From Gammaproteobacteria bacterium (GTDB lineage: Bacteria; Pseudomonadota; Gammaproteobacteria; Pseudomonadales; Cellvibrionaceae), in the NCBI GenBank assembly GCA_021151835.1, contig JAGKWO010000047.1, positions 1 through 29,023 on the forward strand: a DNA stretch of 29,023 nucleotides, read 5' to 3'. The position numbers were made by a program, and so were the translations under genes. The notes beneath the pieces were generated by a model. It was not told the DNA's origin, did not search any database, and saw only the letters and a list, made by a program, of their open reading frames with translations. The stretch's first letter is position 1. Each line of letters begins with the position of its first letter. This document shows positions 5,829 to 13,327 of the stretch, piece after piece.

Positions 5829-8120
5829 ATGTCCGAACCCATTCCCTTGGTAAAAGAACCAGTCAGTTTGATGCCGACGCTCGAGCAGCGTAACCGTCTG
5901 CGTCGCCTTCGCAAATTTAAGGATGGCCTTTCCCGTTATGGAGTGATGACCGCCGGCATGGCGGTTGTTTTTTCATTAGGCCTGATATTTTTCTATTTAT
6001 TTTCCGAGATCGCGCCATTGTTTCGCGGCGCGTCGGTGGAGGTTGTTAAAACTTATACACCGGAAGCCCTTCACCAGGCGCCGGATGATAAAACCGAATT
6101 CCTCACGCTGGAGCGTTACGAGGAAATTGGTGGCAATTTCAAACGCAGTGGCGCTGTAAGTTTTTTTACGGTTAATGATGGTAAAACCTTATTGTCAGCG
6201 CAGATGCCCAAACCTGAAGCGGCGCAATTTTCAGTGCTGGCAACCAGTACCGCAGATCACGGTCTGGTGGCCTACGGTTATAGCAATGGCCAGGTGGCGA
6301 TAGCAAAAACTGAATACGAACTCAGTTATCCCAATGACAAGCGCCAGATTACTCCCAGCCTGACATTCCCATTAGGTGATCAACCCATTCAACTGGATGA
6401 GCAGGGCAGTGCGCTCAATGTATTAGCTATCCAGGAAACATCCAGTGGTACGCTGATTGGTGCCGCTACGGCAGATAATCGCTTGTTGCTCGGAGTATTC
6501 AGCAGTAGTAGCAATTTGATAACCGGCGCCGTCACCGTTGAACAGGAAATTTTTACCCTGCCAGCTTTACCGCAAGGCGCAACTGCAACCCATATCCAAA
6601 TCGATGAGCGTGCGCAGCATCTGGTCGTGGCAACGAATAAATCGCAAATTATTTTATACAAAATTGTTAGCCCTTCTGCCGCCGAGCGCAAAGAAGCGGT
6701 GGTTGTTCCCCATGGCAAGATTACCGCGATGCAATTTCTGGTCGGCACCGGTTCATTGGTAGTTGGTACGAGCGAAGGTCATGTGAGCCAATGGTTTTTA
6801 GTGCGCGACCCGCACAATGAATATCACGTAACCCATGTGCGTGATTTTGATTCCCTGGAAGGTTCCATCACCGGTTTTGCGCCTGAATTTGCCCGCCGTG
6901 GTTTTTGGGCCGGCGATGATAAAGGCAACATCGGCATTTATTTTGGTACTTCACAACGCACTTTGTTAGTGGAATCCATGGGCGATAAATCCATTAGCAA
7001 TATTGCGATATCACCCATTAATAATCGCGCGTTATTAATTGATGACAGCAAAAATTTATCATTGCTCGATGTGTGGAACAAACATCCGGAAGTATCCTTC
7101 AGTTCGCTCTGGCAGAAAGTCTGGTACGAGGGCCGCGATGCGCCGGAATATATTTGGCAAGCATCATCCGGTAGCGACAACTTCGAAGCCAAAATGAGTT
7201 TTGTACCATTGTCGATTGGTACGCTCAAAGCAGCATTCTTTGCGATTTTGTTTGCGGTGCCGCTGGGGGTAATGGGCGCGATCTATACCGCCTATTTCAT
7301 GACTCCAAAATTGCGTGGCATTGTAAAACCGACCATTGAAATTATGGCGGCGTTGCCAACGGTAATCCTTGGTTTCCTTGCGGGGTTGTGGCTTGCACCG
7401 TTTATCGAAAATCATTTGCCGGCCATTTTCAGTATTTTAATTTTGCTACCGGTAATTATGTTAGTGACCGGATTTATCTGGAGTAAATTTCCGGAAAGCA
7501 TCCGCAACAAAATGCCCGAAGGCTGGGAAGCAGTAATCGTCATATTGCCGATTATTGCCACTGTCTGGGCTTGTGTAGCACTGAGCCCATTAACCGAAGT
7601 CTGGTTTTTTGATGGCAGCATGCGCCAGTGGTTTACCGATAACGGTGTTAATTACGATCAACGTAACGCGCTGGTTGTTGGCATTATCATGGGCTTTGCG
7701 GTTATCCCGAGTATTTTCTCTATCGCGGAAGATGCAGTATTCAGTGTGCCGCGTCATCTCACGCAAGGGTCATTGGCATTGGGCGCAACGCCCTGGCAAA
7801 CCATGGTGGGTGTGGTGTTACCAACGGCAAGTCCCGGTATTTTTTCTGCGGTGATGATGGGGTTTGGTCGCGCCGTCGGTGAAACCATGATTGTGTTGAT
7901 GGCAACCGGTAATAGCCCGGTGGTGAATTTCAATATCTTCGAAGGCATGCGCACCTTGTCTGCAAATATTGCTGTGGAATTACCGGAAACGGCTGTAGGC
8001 AGCACGCACTTCCGTGTGCTATTCCTCGCCGCGTTGGTATTGCTTGCACTGACCTTCGTAGTAAATACCCTGGCTGAAGTTATTCGTCAGCGCCTGCGCC
8101 AACGCTATAGCAATCTGTAA
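5829..8120 (+). CDS. pstC: Phosphate ABC transporter permease PstC, enlarged form
   Basis: Inner-membrane channel subunit of the Pst phosphate importer. At 763 residues it is more than twice E. coli PstC (about 319). One membrane helix (about 38-59) is followed by roughly 390 residues of presumed periplasmic domain. That domain holds repeated beta-strand segments resembling WD/propeller blades (for example LVVGTSEGHVSQWFLV and GDDKGNIGIYFG). The transport core begins near residue 456 and contains several helices plus the ABC-coupling EAA loop around 644-665 (LALGATPWQTMVGVVLP). AGGTGAG at 5816-5822 serves the ATG. pstA follows 30 bp later. Similar long PstC proteins occur in Pseudomonas; the role of the added domain is unknown to me. 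Confidence 0.93.
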   Translation: MSEPIPLVKEPVSLMPTLEQRNRLRRLRKFKDGLSRYGVMTAGMAVVFSLGLIFFYLFSEIAPLFRGASVEVVKTYTPEALHQAPDDKTEFLTLERYEEIGGNFKRSGAVSFFTVNDGKTLLSAQMPKPEAAQFSVLATSTADHGLVAYGYSNGQVAIAKTEYELSYPNDKRQITPSLTFPLGDQPIQLDEQGSALNVLAIQETSSGTLIGAATADNRLLLGVFSSSSNLITGAVTVEQEIFTLPALPQGATATHIQIDERAQHLVVATNKSQIILYKIVSPSAAERKEAVVVPHGKITAMQFLVGTGSLVVGTSEGHVSQWFLVRDPHNEYHVTHVRDFDSLEGSITGFAPEFARRGFWAGDDKGNIGIYFGTSQRTLLVESMGDKSISNIAISPINNRALLIDDSKNLSLLDVWNKHPEVSFSSLWQKVWYEGRDAPEYIWQASSGSDNFEAKMSFVPLSIGTLKAAFFAILFAVPLGVMGAIYTAYFMTPKLRGIVKPTIEIMAALPTVILGFLAGLWLAPFIENHLPAIFSILILLPVIMLVTGFIWSKFPESIRNKMPEGWEAVIVILPIIATVWACVALSPLTEVWFFDGSMRQWFTDNGVNYDQRNALVVGIIMGFAVIPSIFSIAEDAVFSVPRHLTQGSLALGATPWQTMVGVVLPTASPGIFSAVMMGFGRAVGETMIVLMATGNSPVVNFNIFEGMRTLSANIAVELPETAVGSTHFRVLFLAALVLLALTFVVNTLAEVIRQRLRQRYSNL

Positions 8121-8150
8121 TTTCCAGATGACTTTTTTCGGAAGCTTGTG

Positions 8151-9839
8151 ATGAAAAATTTATTGAAACGAAAAACTTCCTGGTTCAGCAGCGGCTCGCC
8201 CTGGATCTGGTTAAACGGCGGTGCCGTTGCCATTTGTATGCTGATGGTACTTGGACTGTTGGGATTGATTGCGGTGCGCGGTTTTGGCCACTTCTGGCCC
8301 GCCGATATTTTGCAAACATCCATTGTTGACCGCGATGGCCAGCGGCAGATTGTGATGGGCGAAGCGGTGCGCGATGAAGTTATTTCTGCCGCTGTTGCGC
8401 GCGATGGTGGTTACACCGTTGCGCCGGATGTGGAATTAATTACTCGCCATTTATTTAAAATGGGTAACCGCGATGTCAATGGCCGTGACTTCGCGTGGTT
8501 TCTCGATACCGGTATGGAAAAATGGGAATATCCCGCCGATGCCATTTCGATTGAGCGGCGTGAGTGGGGAAACTTCTACGGTTATCCGGTTGCAATCAAA
8601 GAGCAGGATAATATTGTCAGCGAATTGAGCAGTGCAGATTTCTGGCAGCAGCTCGATCAACGCTTGACGCGCGCCCTGGAATTGCACGATAAAATTCATC
8701 GCATAGAAAAAGTAGACATAGGCCGTATCAACAATCAAATGGATGAATTGCGCCTGGAGCGTCGCCGTTTGGAGTTGGATGGAGTGACCGGTACACAACT
8801 GGCAAATGCCGATGCAGAATTGGCGGAGCGCCGTGCGGCACTGGAAGCCGAATATGATGTCATCAAAAAAGAACGCGACGAAGTTCTCGCACAGGCAACG
8901 CGCGATAAATTAATTGCGCGCACTGCTGATGGTAAAGAAGTTGTGGTTGCTTTTGATCATATCGTGCGTGTGACTCGCCCCAACGAAATGGGTGTGCTTG
9001 CCAAATCAGGTCAGTACCTGGAGCGCTTCTGGGAGTTTATGACTGCGGAGCCGCGTGAAGCCAATACTGAGGGCGGAATTTTCCCGGCGATTTTCGGCAC
9101 GCTCACCATGGTGATTGTCATGTCCATTATGGTGACGCCGTTTGGTGTGCTCGCGGCAATTTATTTGCGCGAATATGCCAAGCAGGGAACCTTCTTAAAA
9201 ATTATCCGCATCTCTGTATATAACCTCGCCGGTGTTCCTTCCATCGTATACGGTGTATTCGGTTTGGGATTTTTTGTGTACACGCTTGGCGGCAATCTGG
9301 ATGAATTGTTTTACGCGGAATCATTACCCTCGCCAACATTTGGTACACCGGGTTTATTCTGGGCTTCATTAACGCTCGCGCTGTTGACTTTGCCGATTGT
9401 GATTGTATCGACGGAAGAAGGTTTATCACGTATCCCCAGCACGATTCGCCAAGGCAGTCTCGCGCTGGGGGCAACCAAAGCAGAAACCCTGTGGAAAGTG
9501 GTTGTACCGCTCGCAACACCGGCAATGATGACCGGTTTGATCCTTGCCATCGCGCGCGCAGCGGGTGAGGTCGCGCCATTAATGTTGGTGGGTGTGGTTA
9601 AGCTGGCTCCAGCGTTGCCGGTGGATGGCAACTACCCGTACTTGCATCTTGACCAAAAAATTATGCACCTGGGTTTCCACATTTATGACGTAGGTTTCCA
9701 AAGCCCGAACGTTGAAGCAGCGCGCCCGCTGGTGTATGCAACATCATTAACACTCGTGATGCTGATTATTGCGTTGAATATCACCGCGATCAAAATCCGC
9801 AATAACCTGCGTGAAAAATATCGAAGTGCGTCGGATTAA
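8151..9839 (+). CDS. pstA: Phosphate ABC transporter permease PstA, enlarged form
   Basis: Second channel subunit of the Pst importer. CGGAAG at 8139-8144 is 6 nt before ATG 8151 and only 3 nt before the in-frame GTG at 8148, so ATG 8151 (562 residues) is preferred. E. coli PstA is about 296 residues. The extra length lies between the first membrane helix (about 25-48) and the transport core that begins near residue 305. The insert holds a charged, heptad-like stretch (about 163-254; QLDQRL, MDELRLERRRLEL, AELAERRAALEAEY) that should form a coiled coil, probably periplasmic. The EAA coupling loop is around 435-455 (LALGATKAETLWKVVVP). Both permeases are enlarged, so the inserts may pack together; this is inference. 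Confidence 0.93.
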   Translation: MKNLLKRKTSWFSSGSPWIWLNGGAVAICMLMVLGLLGLIAVRGFGHFWPADILQTSIVDRDGQRQIVMGEAVRDEVISAAVARDGGYTVAPDVELITRHLFKMGNRDVNGRDFAWFLDTGMEKWEYPADAISIERREWGNFYGYPVAIKEQDNIVSELSSADFWQQLDQRLTRALELHDKIHRIEKVDIGRINNQMDELRLERRRLELDGVTGTQLANADAELAERRAALEAEYDVIKKERDEVLAQATRDKLIARTADGKEVVVAFDHIVRVTRPNEMGVLAKSGQYLERFWEFMTAEPREANTEGGIFPAIFGTLTMVIVMSIMVTPFGVLAAIYLREYAKQGTFLKIIRISVYNLAGVPSIVYGVFGLGFFVYTLGGNLDELFYAESLPSPTFGTPGLFWASLTLALLTLPIVIVSTEEGLSRIPSTIRQGSLALGATKAETLWKVVVPLATPAMMTGLILAIARAAGEVAPLMLVGVVKLAPALPVDGNYPYLHLDQKIMHLGFHIYDVGFQSPNVEAARPLVYATSLTLVMLIIALNITAIKIRNNLREKYRSASD

Positions 9840-9852
9840 TTGCGCAATGGTT

Positions 9853-9886
9853 TTGTAATAAATTTGTCATTATTTTGAAATATATT
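9853..9886 (+). promoter_or_regulatory. Internal Pho box and -10 element for pstB-phoU
   Basis: TTGTAATAAATTTGTCAT (9853-9870) matches about 15 of 18 Pho-box positions, the best of the plus-strand boxes here, and has an AAAT linker. TATATT (9881-9886) follows after exactly 10 bp and matches 5 of 6 bases of the -10 consensus. It lies in the 87-bp pstA-pstB gap and should drive pstB and phoU separately. Confidence 0.8.
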
Positions 9887-9926
9887 GTTAATCAAAATTT
9901 AACCGAGTCTTACACAGGCCCCGATT

Positions 9927-10703
9927 ATGAGCCCAACAGCATTGGTAGAACCGATCAAGCTTGAAGTGAAAAACCTCGACTTGTTTTATGGTCCGAAACG
10001 CGCATTGAACGCGGTAAATATGAAAATCCCGGAAAAGAAAGTGACTGCGTTTATTGGTCCATCCGGTTGCGGCAAGTCGACATTGCTGCGTTGTTTCAAT
10101 CGTATGAATGATTTGGTTGACGCGTGCCGTATTGAAGGCGAAATTTTATTGGAAGGTTCCAATATTTATGACAAAGCAGTTGATGTAGCGGAATTGCGTC
10201 GCCAGGTAGGAATGGTGTTCCAAAAACCAAATCCATTTCCAAAAACAATCTACGAAAATGTGGCTTATGGTCTACGCTTGCAAGGTGTGAAATCCAAACG
10301 TGTGTTGGATGAGGTGGTAGAAAAATCCTTGCGCGGTGCAGCACTGTGGGACGAAGTAAAAGATCGCTTGCATGACAACGCATTTGGTTTGTCCGGCGGC
10401 CAGCAGCAACGCCTGGTCATTGCGCGTGCAATTGCCATTGAACCGGAAGTGATTTTATTGGACGAACCGGCATCGGCACTCGATCCGATTTCAACATTAA
10501 AGATTGAAGAACTGATTAACGAATTAAAGCACCAATACACAATTGTCATTGTGACCCACAACATGCAGCAGGCTGCGCGCGTTTCGGATTACACCGCATT
10601 TATGTATATGGGGGATTTGATCGAGCACGATTTAACAGACACGCTCTTCACCAATCCCAGCAAAAAACAAACTGAAGATTACATCACCGGCCGTTACGGT
10701 TAA
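9927..10703 (+). CDS. pstB: Phosphate ABC transporter ATP-binding protein PstB
   Basis: Cytoplasmic ATPase that powers phosphate import and takes part in signalling to PhoR through PhoU. The 258-residue protein has Walker A GPSGCGKST (44-52), Q-loop Q99, signature LSGGQ (155-159), Walker B VILLDE (175-180) and switch H211. Its length matches the family. The ribosome-binding site is weak. It has its own Pho-box promoter and is followed 15 bp later by phoU. Confidence 0.97.
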   Translation: MSPTALVEPIKLEVKNLDLFYGPKRALNAVNMKIPEKKVTAFIGPSGCGKSTLLRCFNRMNDLVDACRIEGEILLEGSNIYDKAVDVAELRRQVGMVFQKPNPFPKTIYENVAYGLRLQGVKSKRVLDEVVEKSLRGAALWDEVKDRLHDNAFGLSGGQQQRLVIARAIAIEPEVILLDEPASALDPISTLKIEELINELKHQYTIVIVTHNMQQAARVSDYTAFMYMGDLIEHDLTDTLFTNPSKKQTEDYITGRYG

Positions 10704-10718
10704 TGCGGAGGGCGCATC

Positions 10719-11444
10719 ATGGTTATGGATATTACGAGTCACACTCATCATATCTCGCAACAATACAATCTTGAGCTGGAAACCATCCGCACGCATTTGT
10801 CGGAAATGGGTGGCATGGCCCAGCGTCAGGTGAACGATGCGATTCAGGCATTGATCGATGCGGATCTGGAGCGCGCTGAACAAGTAGTGCGTGCCGATAC
10901 CAAAGTGAATTCCATGGAAGTCACTATCGATGAAGAGTGCGTGCGCATTCTCGCCCGGCGCCAGCCGGCAGCAAGTGATTTACGTCTGGTGATCGCCGTT
11001 ACCAAGGCGATTACTGACCTTGAACGTATTGGCGATGAAGCAACAAAAATTGCTCGCCAGGCAATAGCCATGAATAAAGATGGCCATGCCCCGCGCGGTT
11101 ATATTGAAGTGCGTCACATTGGCAACCATGTCTCGCGCATGTTGCAGGATGCCCTGGATGCATTTGCCCGCCTGGATATGGACCTTGCGCTGACGGTGGT
11201 GCAAACCGATAAGCAGGTCGATATGGAATACAGCACGGCCATGCGCGAGCTGGTGACGTTTATGATTGAAGATCCGCGCAGTATTACGCGTGTGCTCAAT
11301 ATCATTTGGTCGCTGCGCGCGCTGGAGCGGATTGGCGATCATGCGCGCAACCTGGCGCAGTACGTAATTTACCTGGTGAACGGTGAAGATGTTCGTCACT
11401 CCAACCTGGAAGAGATTGCCGACAATATCGCGAACAAGGAATAA
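10719..11444 (+). CDS. phoU: Phosphate signalling regulator PhoU
   Basis: Peripheral membrane regulator that links Pst transport activity to the PhoR-PhoB two-component system and represses the Pho response when phosphate is ample. The 241-residue protein is all-helical with two PhoU repeats (about 20-110 and 125-215), each with acidic motifs that bind metal in the family (for example ITDLERIGDEATKIA and LRALERIGDHARNLA). GGAGGG at 10707-10712 lies 6 nt before the ATG. It ends the pst cluster; phoB and phoR are not in the window. Confidence 0.96.
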   Translation: MVMDITSHTHHISQQYNLELETIRTHLSEMGGMAQRQVNDAIQALIDADLERAEQVVRADTKVNSMEVTIDEECVRILARRQPAASDLRLVIAVTKAITDLERIGDEATKIARQAIAMNKDGHAPRGYIEVRHIGNHVSRMLQDALDAFARLDMDLALTVVQTDKQVDMEYSTAMRELVTFMIEDPRSITRVLNIIWSLRALERIGDHARNLAQYVIYLVNGEDVRHSNLEEIADNIANKE

Positions 11445-11516
11445 CGCAGGAATCAATCGTTAATAATTATTGCACTGCATATTTTGCGTGACTAAAGCTA
11501 TATCCTCTTGTTAAAT

Positions 11517-11551
11517 AACCCGCGCCTGTTTTCAGGCGCGGGTTTTGTTTT
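11517..11551 (+). terminator. Rho-independent terminator after phoU
   Basis: AACCCGCGCCTG (11517-11528) pairs perfectly with CAGGCGCGGGTT (11533-11544) across a TTTT loop, with a T-rich tail. It closes the phosphate cluster. Confidence 0.95.
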
Positions 11552-11618
11552 ATGGGGTCACAACAGCGTTTCCCTTACCAACCCGGGACTTATTGATTTC
11601 ATCCAACGCGAATAAGTC

Positions 11619-11647
11619 TTGTCGGGGAGCGCATAAATATATAATAT
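11619..11647 (+). promoter_or_regulatory. Candidate promoter of the GntR regulator gene
   Basis: TTGTCG (11619-11624) with TAATAT (11642-11647) at 17-bp spacing sits in a very AT-rich stretch just before the regulator start. An overlapping TATAAT at 11640-11645 would give a 15-bp spacer. Which hexamer is used cannot be decided from sequence. Confidence 0.35.
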
Positions 11648-11663
11648 AAATAGGCTAATTAAC

Positions 11664-12374
11664 ATGCTGGATACAGGGCGTAATCTCACTCACCAGTTAA
11701 CCCATCAATTGGGTGCGGCGATAGTGCAAGGTCAATATGCGATTGATAAATCCTTCCCTACAGAGGCGGAGCTATCGCTGCAATTTAACATCAGCCGCAG
11801 TGTTACTCGCGAGGCGGTAAAAATGCTGACAGCCAAGGGCTTGATTGCTTCGCGGCCGCGGCAGGGTATCCGGGTTATGCCCAGTACCCACTGGAATATG
11901 TTTGATGCCGATGTACTGGGCTGGACCTTAAATGCGCGCCCGTCATTGGAATTATTGCGTGAGTTCACGCAATTGCGGATGGCGATTGAGCCGGAAGCCG
12001 CCGCACTGGCCGCCGAAAACTATAAGGATGCAGCTGCAATTAAAGCCATTAGCGATGCGCTCGCGCGTATGAAAAAAGCCGATGAAGGGCAGGATGATCC
12101 ACTGTCGGCCGATATTGAATTCCATTGCGCAATCCTGGCGGCGAGCAAAAATCGCTTTTTCTTCCAATTGCGTGAGTTTATCCAGGTCGCGTTGCGGGTC
12201 AGCATCGCTAGCACTAACCAGTTAAAAGGGGTGCTGACGGCGGATTATGAAGACCATAAACGTATTTACGATGCGATCTGTGCTGGCGATCAGGAATCTG
12301 CCAGTAAAGCGGTAAAAGCCTTGTTACAAGAGGTTATGCAGTTAATTAATGTCTCTCTGGTAAAACCGAAATAA
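11664..12374 (+). CDS. GntR/FadR-family (FCD) regulator, DgoR-like
   Basis: Predicted sugar-acid-responsive DNA-binding regulator of the adjacent cassette. The 236-residue protein has an N-terminal winged helix-turn-helix (about 8-72, with FPTEAELSLQFNISRSVTRE at 31-50) and a helical FCD effector domain (about 95-225). The linker HWNMFDADVLGWTL resembles that of E. coli DgoR, the galactonate-operon repressor. FCD metal ligands D150, H154 and H198 are present; the last histidine of many FCD proteins is not seen, as in DgoR. It reads in the same direction as the SDR gene 72 bp downstream. Ligand not known; a sugar acid from the cassette is the natural guess. Confidence 0.85.
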   Translation: MLDTGRNLTHQLTHQLGAAIVQGQYAIDKSFPTEAELSLQFNISRSVTREAVKMLTAKGLIASRPRQGIRVMPSTHWNMFDADVLGWTLNARPSLELLREFTQLRMAIEPEAAALAAENYKDAAAIKAISDALARMKKADEGQDDPLSADIEFHCAILAASKNRFFFQLREFIQVALRVSIASTNQLKGVLTADYEDHKRIYDAICAGDQESASKAVKALLQEVMQLINVSLVKPK

Positions 12375-12446
12375 ACTGCAAGGGTAAGGGTTTTCTGCCT
12401 AAGCTAAGTAACGGTAATGACCGCGTGTAACCAGAGAGAATTCAAC

Positions 12447-13232
12447 ATGCAAAGCTATTCAAGCCATCAAGGATATACCCGCTACCCCAGTCTGGAAGGG
12501 CGTGCCGTGTTTATTACTGGCGGCTCCACGGGAATCGGTGCGGCGCTGGTCGAGGCATTTGCTTCCCAGGGCGCAAAGGTGGCGTTTGTCGATATAGATG
12601 TACCGGGCGGGGAAGCGCTGTGCGATGAAATTACCCGCAAAGGCTGGGCTCGCCCCTGGTTTGCGGCGTGCGATGTCAGTGATATCCGCGCGCTTAAACA
12701 AAGCATTCTCAAGGCCGCTGAAAGCCTGGGGGAAATCAGTGTATTGGTAAACAACGCCGCTAATGACCAGCGCTACGACACACGCAGTATCACGGAAGAA
12801 AATTGGTACCGCGGTTTGGCGATCAATTTGCACCCGGCATTTTTTGCCGCACAAACTGTGCAACCGATGATGGCAGCACTGGGTGGTGGTTCGATCATTA
12901 ATATCAGTTCCATCAATGTGCAATTTGGTCCACCCAACCTTGCCAGTTACATCACTGCCAAGGCGGGGATTTTGGGAATTTCAAAAGCGCTGGCCACGGA
13001 TTACGGTGTCGATAATATCCGGGTGAATTCCATTTTGCCGGGTTGGGTTGCAACCCCCAAACAATTGGAAAAATGGCTCTCACCGGAAGAAGAAGCAGAG
13101 TTAATGAAACGTGTGTGCCTGAAAAAACGTCTGGGTGCACACGATGTTGCCAAGCTCGCCTTGTTTTTGGCATCCGACGACGCCGCCATGATTACCTCGC
13201 AAGAGTTTATCGTAGATGGAGGGCGTATTTAA
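12447..13232 (+). CDS. SDR sugar 1-dehydrogenase (XylB-like)
   Basis: Predicted NAD(P)-dependent oxidation of an aldose to its lactone. AGAGAGAA at 12433-12440 stands 6 nt before ATG 12447, favouring this start (261 residues) over the ATG at 12417. The classical SDR features are TGGSTGIG (24-31), D49 after the second beta strand (suggesting NAD preference), NNAA (102-105), catalytic S155 and Y168-x3-K172. From YPSLEGR onward it closely resembles my recollection of Caulobacter crescentus D-xylose dehydrogenase XylB, including ASDDA and the terminal DGGR segment. Neighbouring transporter and lactonase support sugar oxidation. Substrate could be xylose, arabinose or galactose; sequence alone does not decide. 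Confidence 0.85.
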   Translation: MQSYSSHQGYTRYPSLEGRAVFITGGSTGIGAALVEAFASQGAKVAFVDIDVPGGEALCDEITRKGWARPWFAACDVSDIRALKQSILKAAESLGEISVLVNNAANDQRYDTRSITEENWYRGLAINLHPAFFAAQTVQPMMAALGGGSIINISSINVQFGPPNLASYITAKAGILGISKALATDYGVDNIRVNSILPGWVATPKQLEKWLSPEEEAELMKRVCLKKRLGAHDVAKLALFLASDDAAMITSQEFIVDGGRI

Positions 13233-13253
13233 TGATTATGGCGTAATGGTTGC

Positions 13254-13269
13254 GGTAATCCTGATTACC
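13254..13269. promoter_or_regulatory. Perfect palindrome upstream of the symporter, candidate operator
   Basis: GGTAATC and GATTACC form a perfect 7+2+7 inverted repeat between the dehydrogenase and symporter genes. Size and symmetry suit a GntR-family operator, and the regulator gene is two genes upstream. A weaker CGGT-AATG-ACCG site lies at 12412-12423 before the dehydrogenase. Function is inferred. Confidence 0.45.
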
Positions 13270-13327
13270 AAAAGCTCATTGAAGCTATAAAAATAAAATT
13301 CAATAAGTAGTCAGGAGATCTCCGGTA

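Noticed and set aside
12417..12446. Earlier ATG for the SDR dehydrogenase at 12417
   Set aside because: The ribosome-binding sequence AGAGAGAA fits the ATG at 12447, and the ten extra residues match nothing in the family.
13314..13323. GGAGATCTCC palindrome over the symporter ribosome-binding site
   Set aside because: The stem would be only three base pairs around GATC, too weak to argue for translational control.
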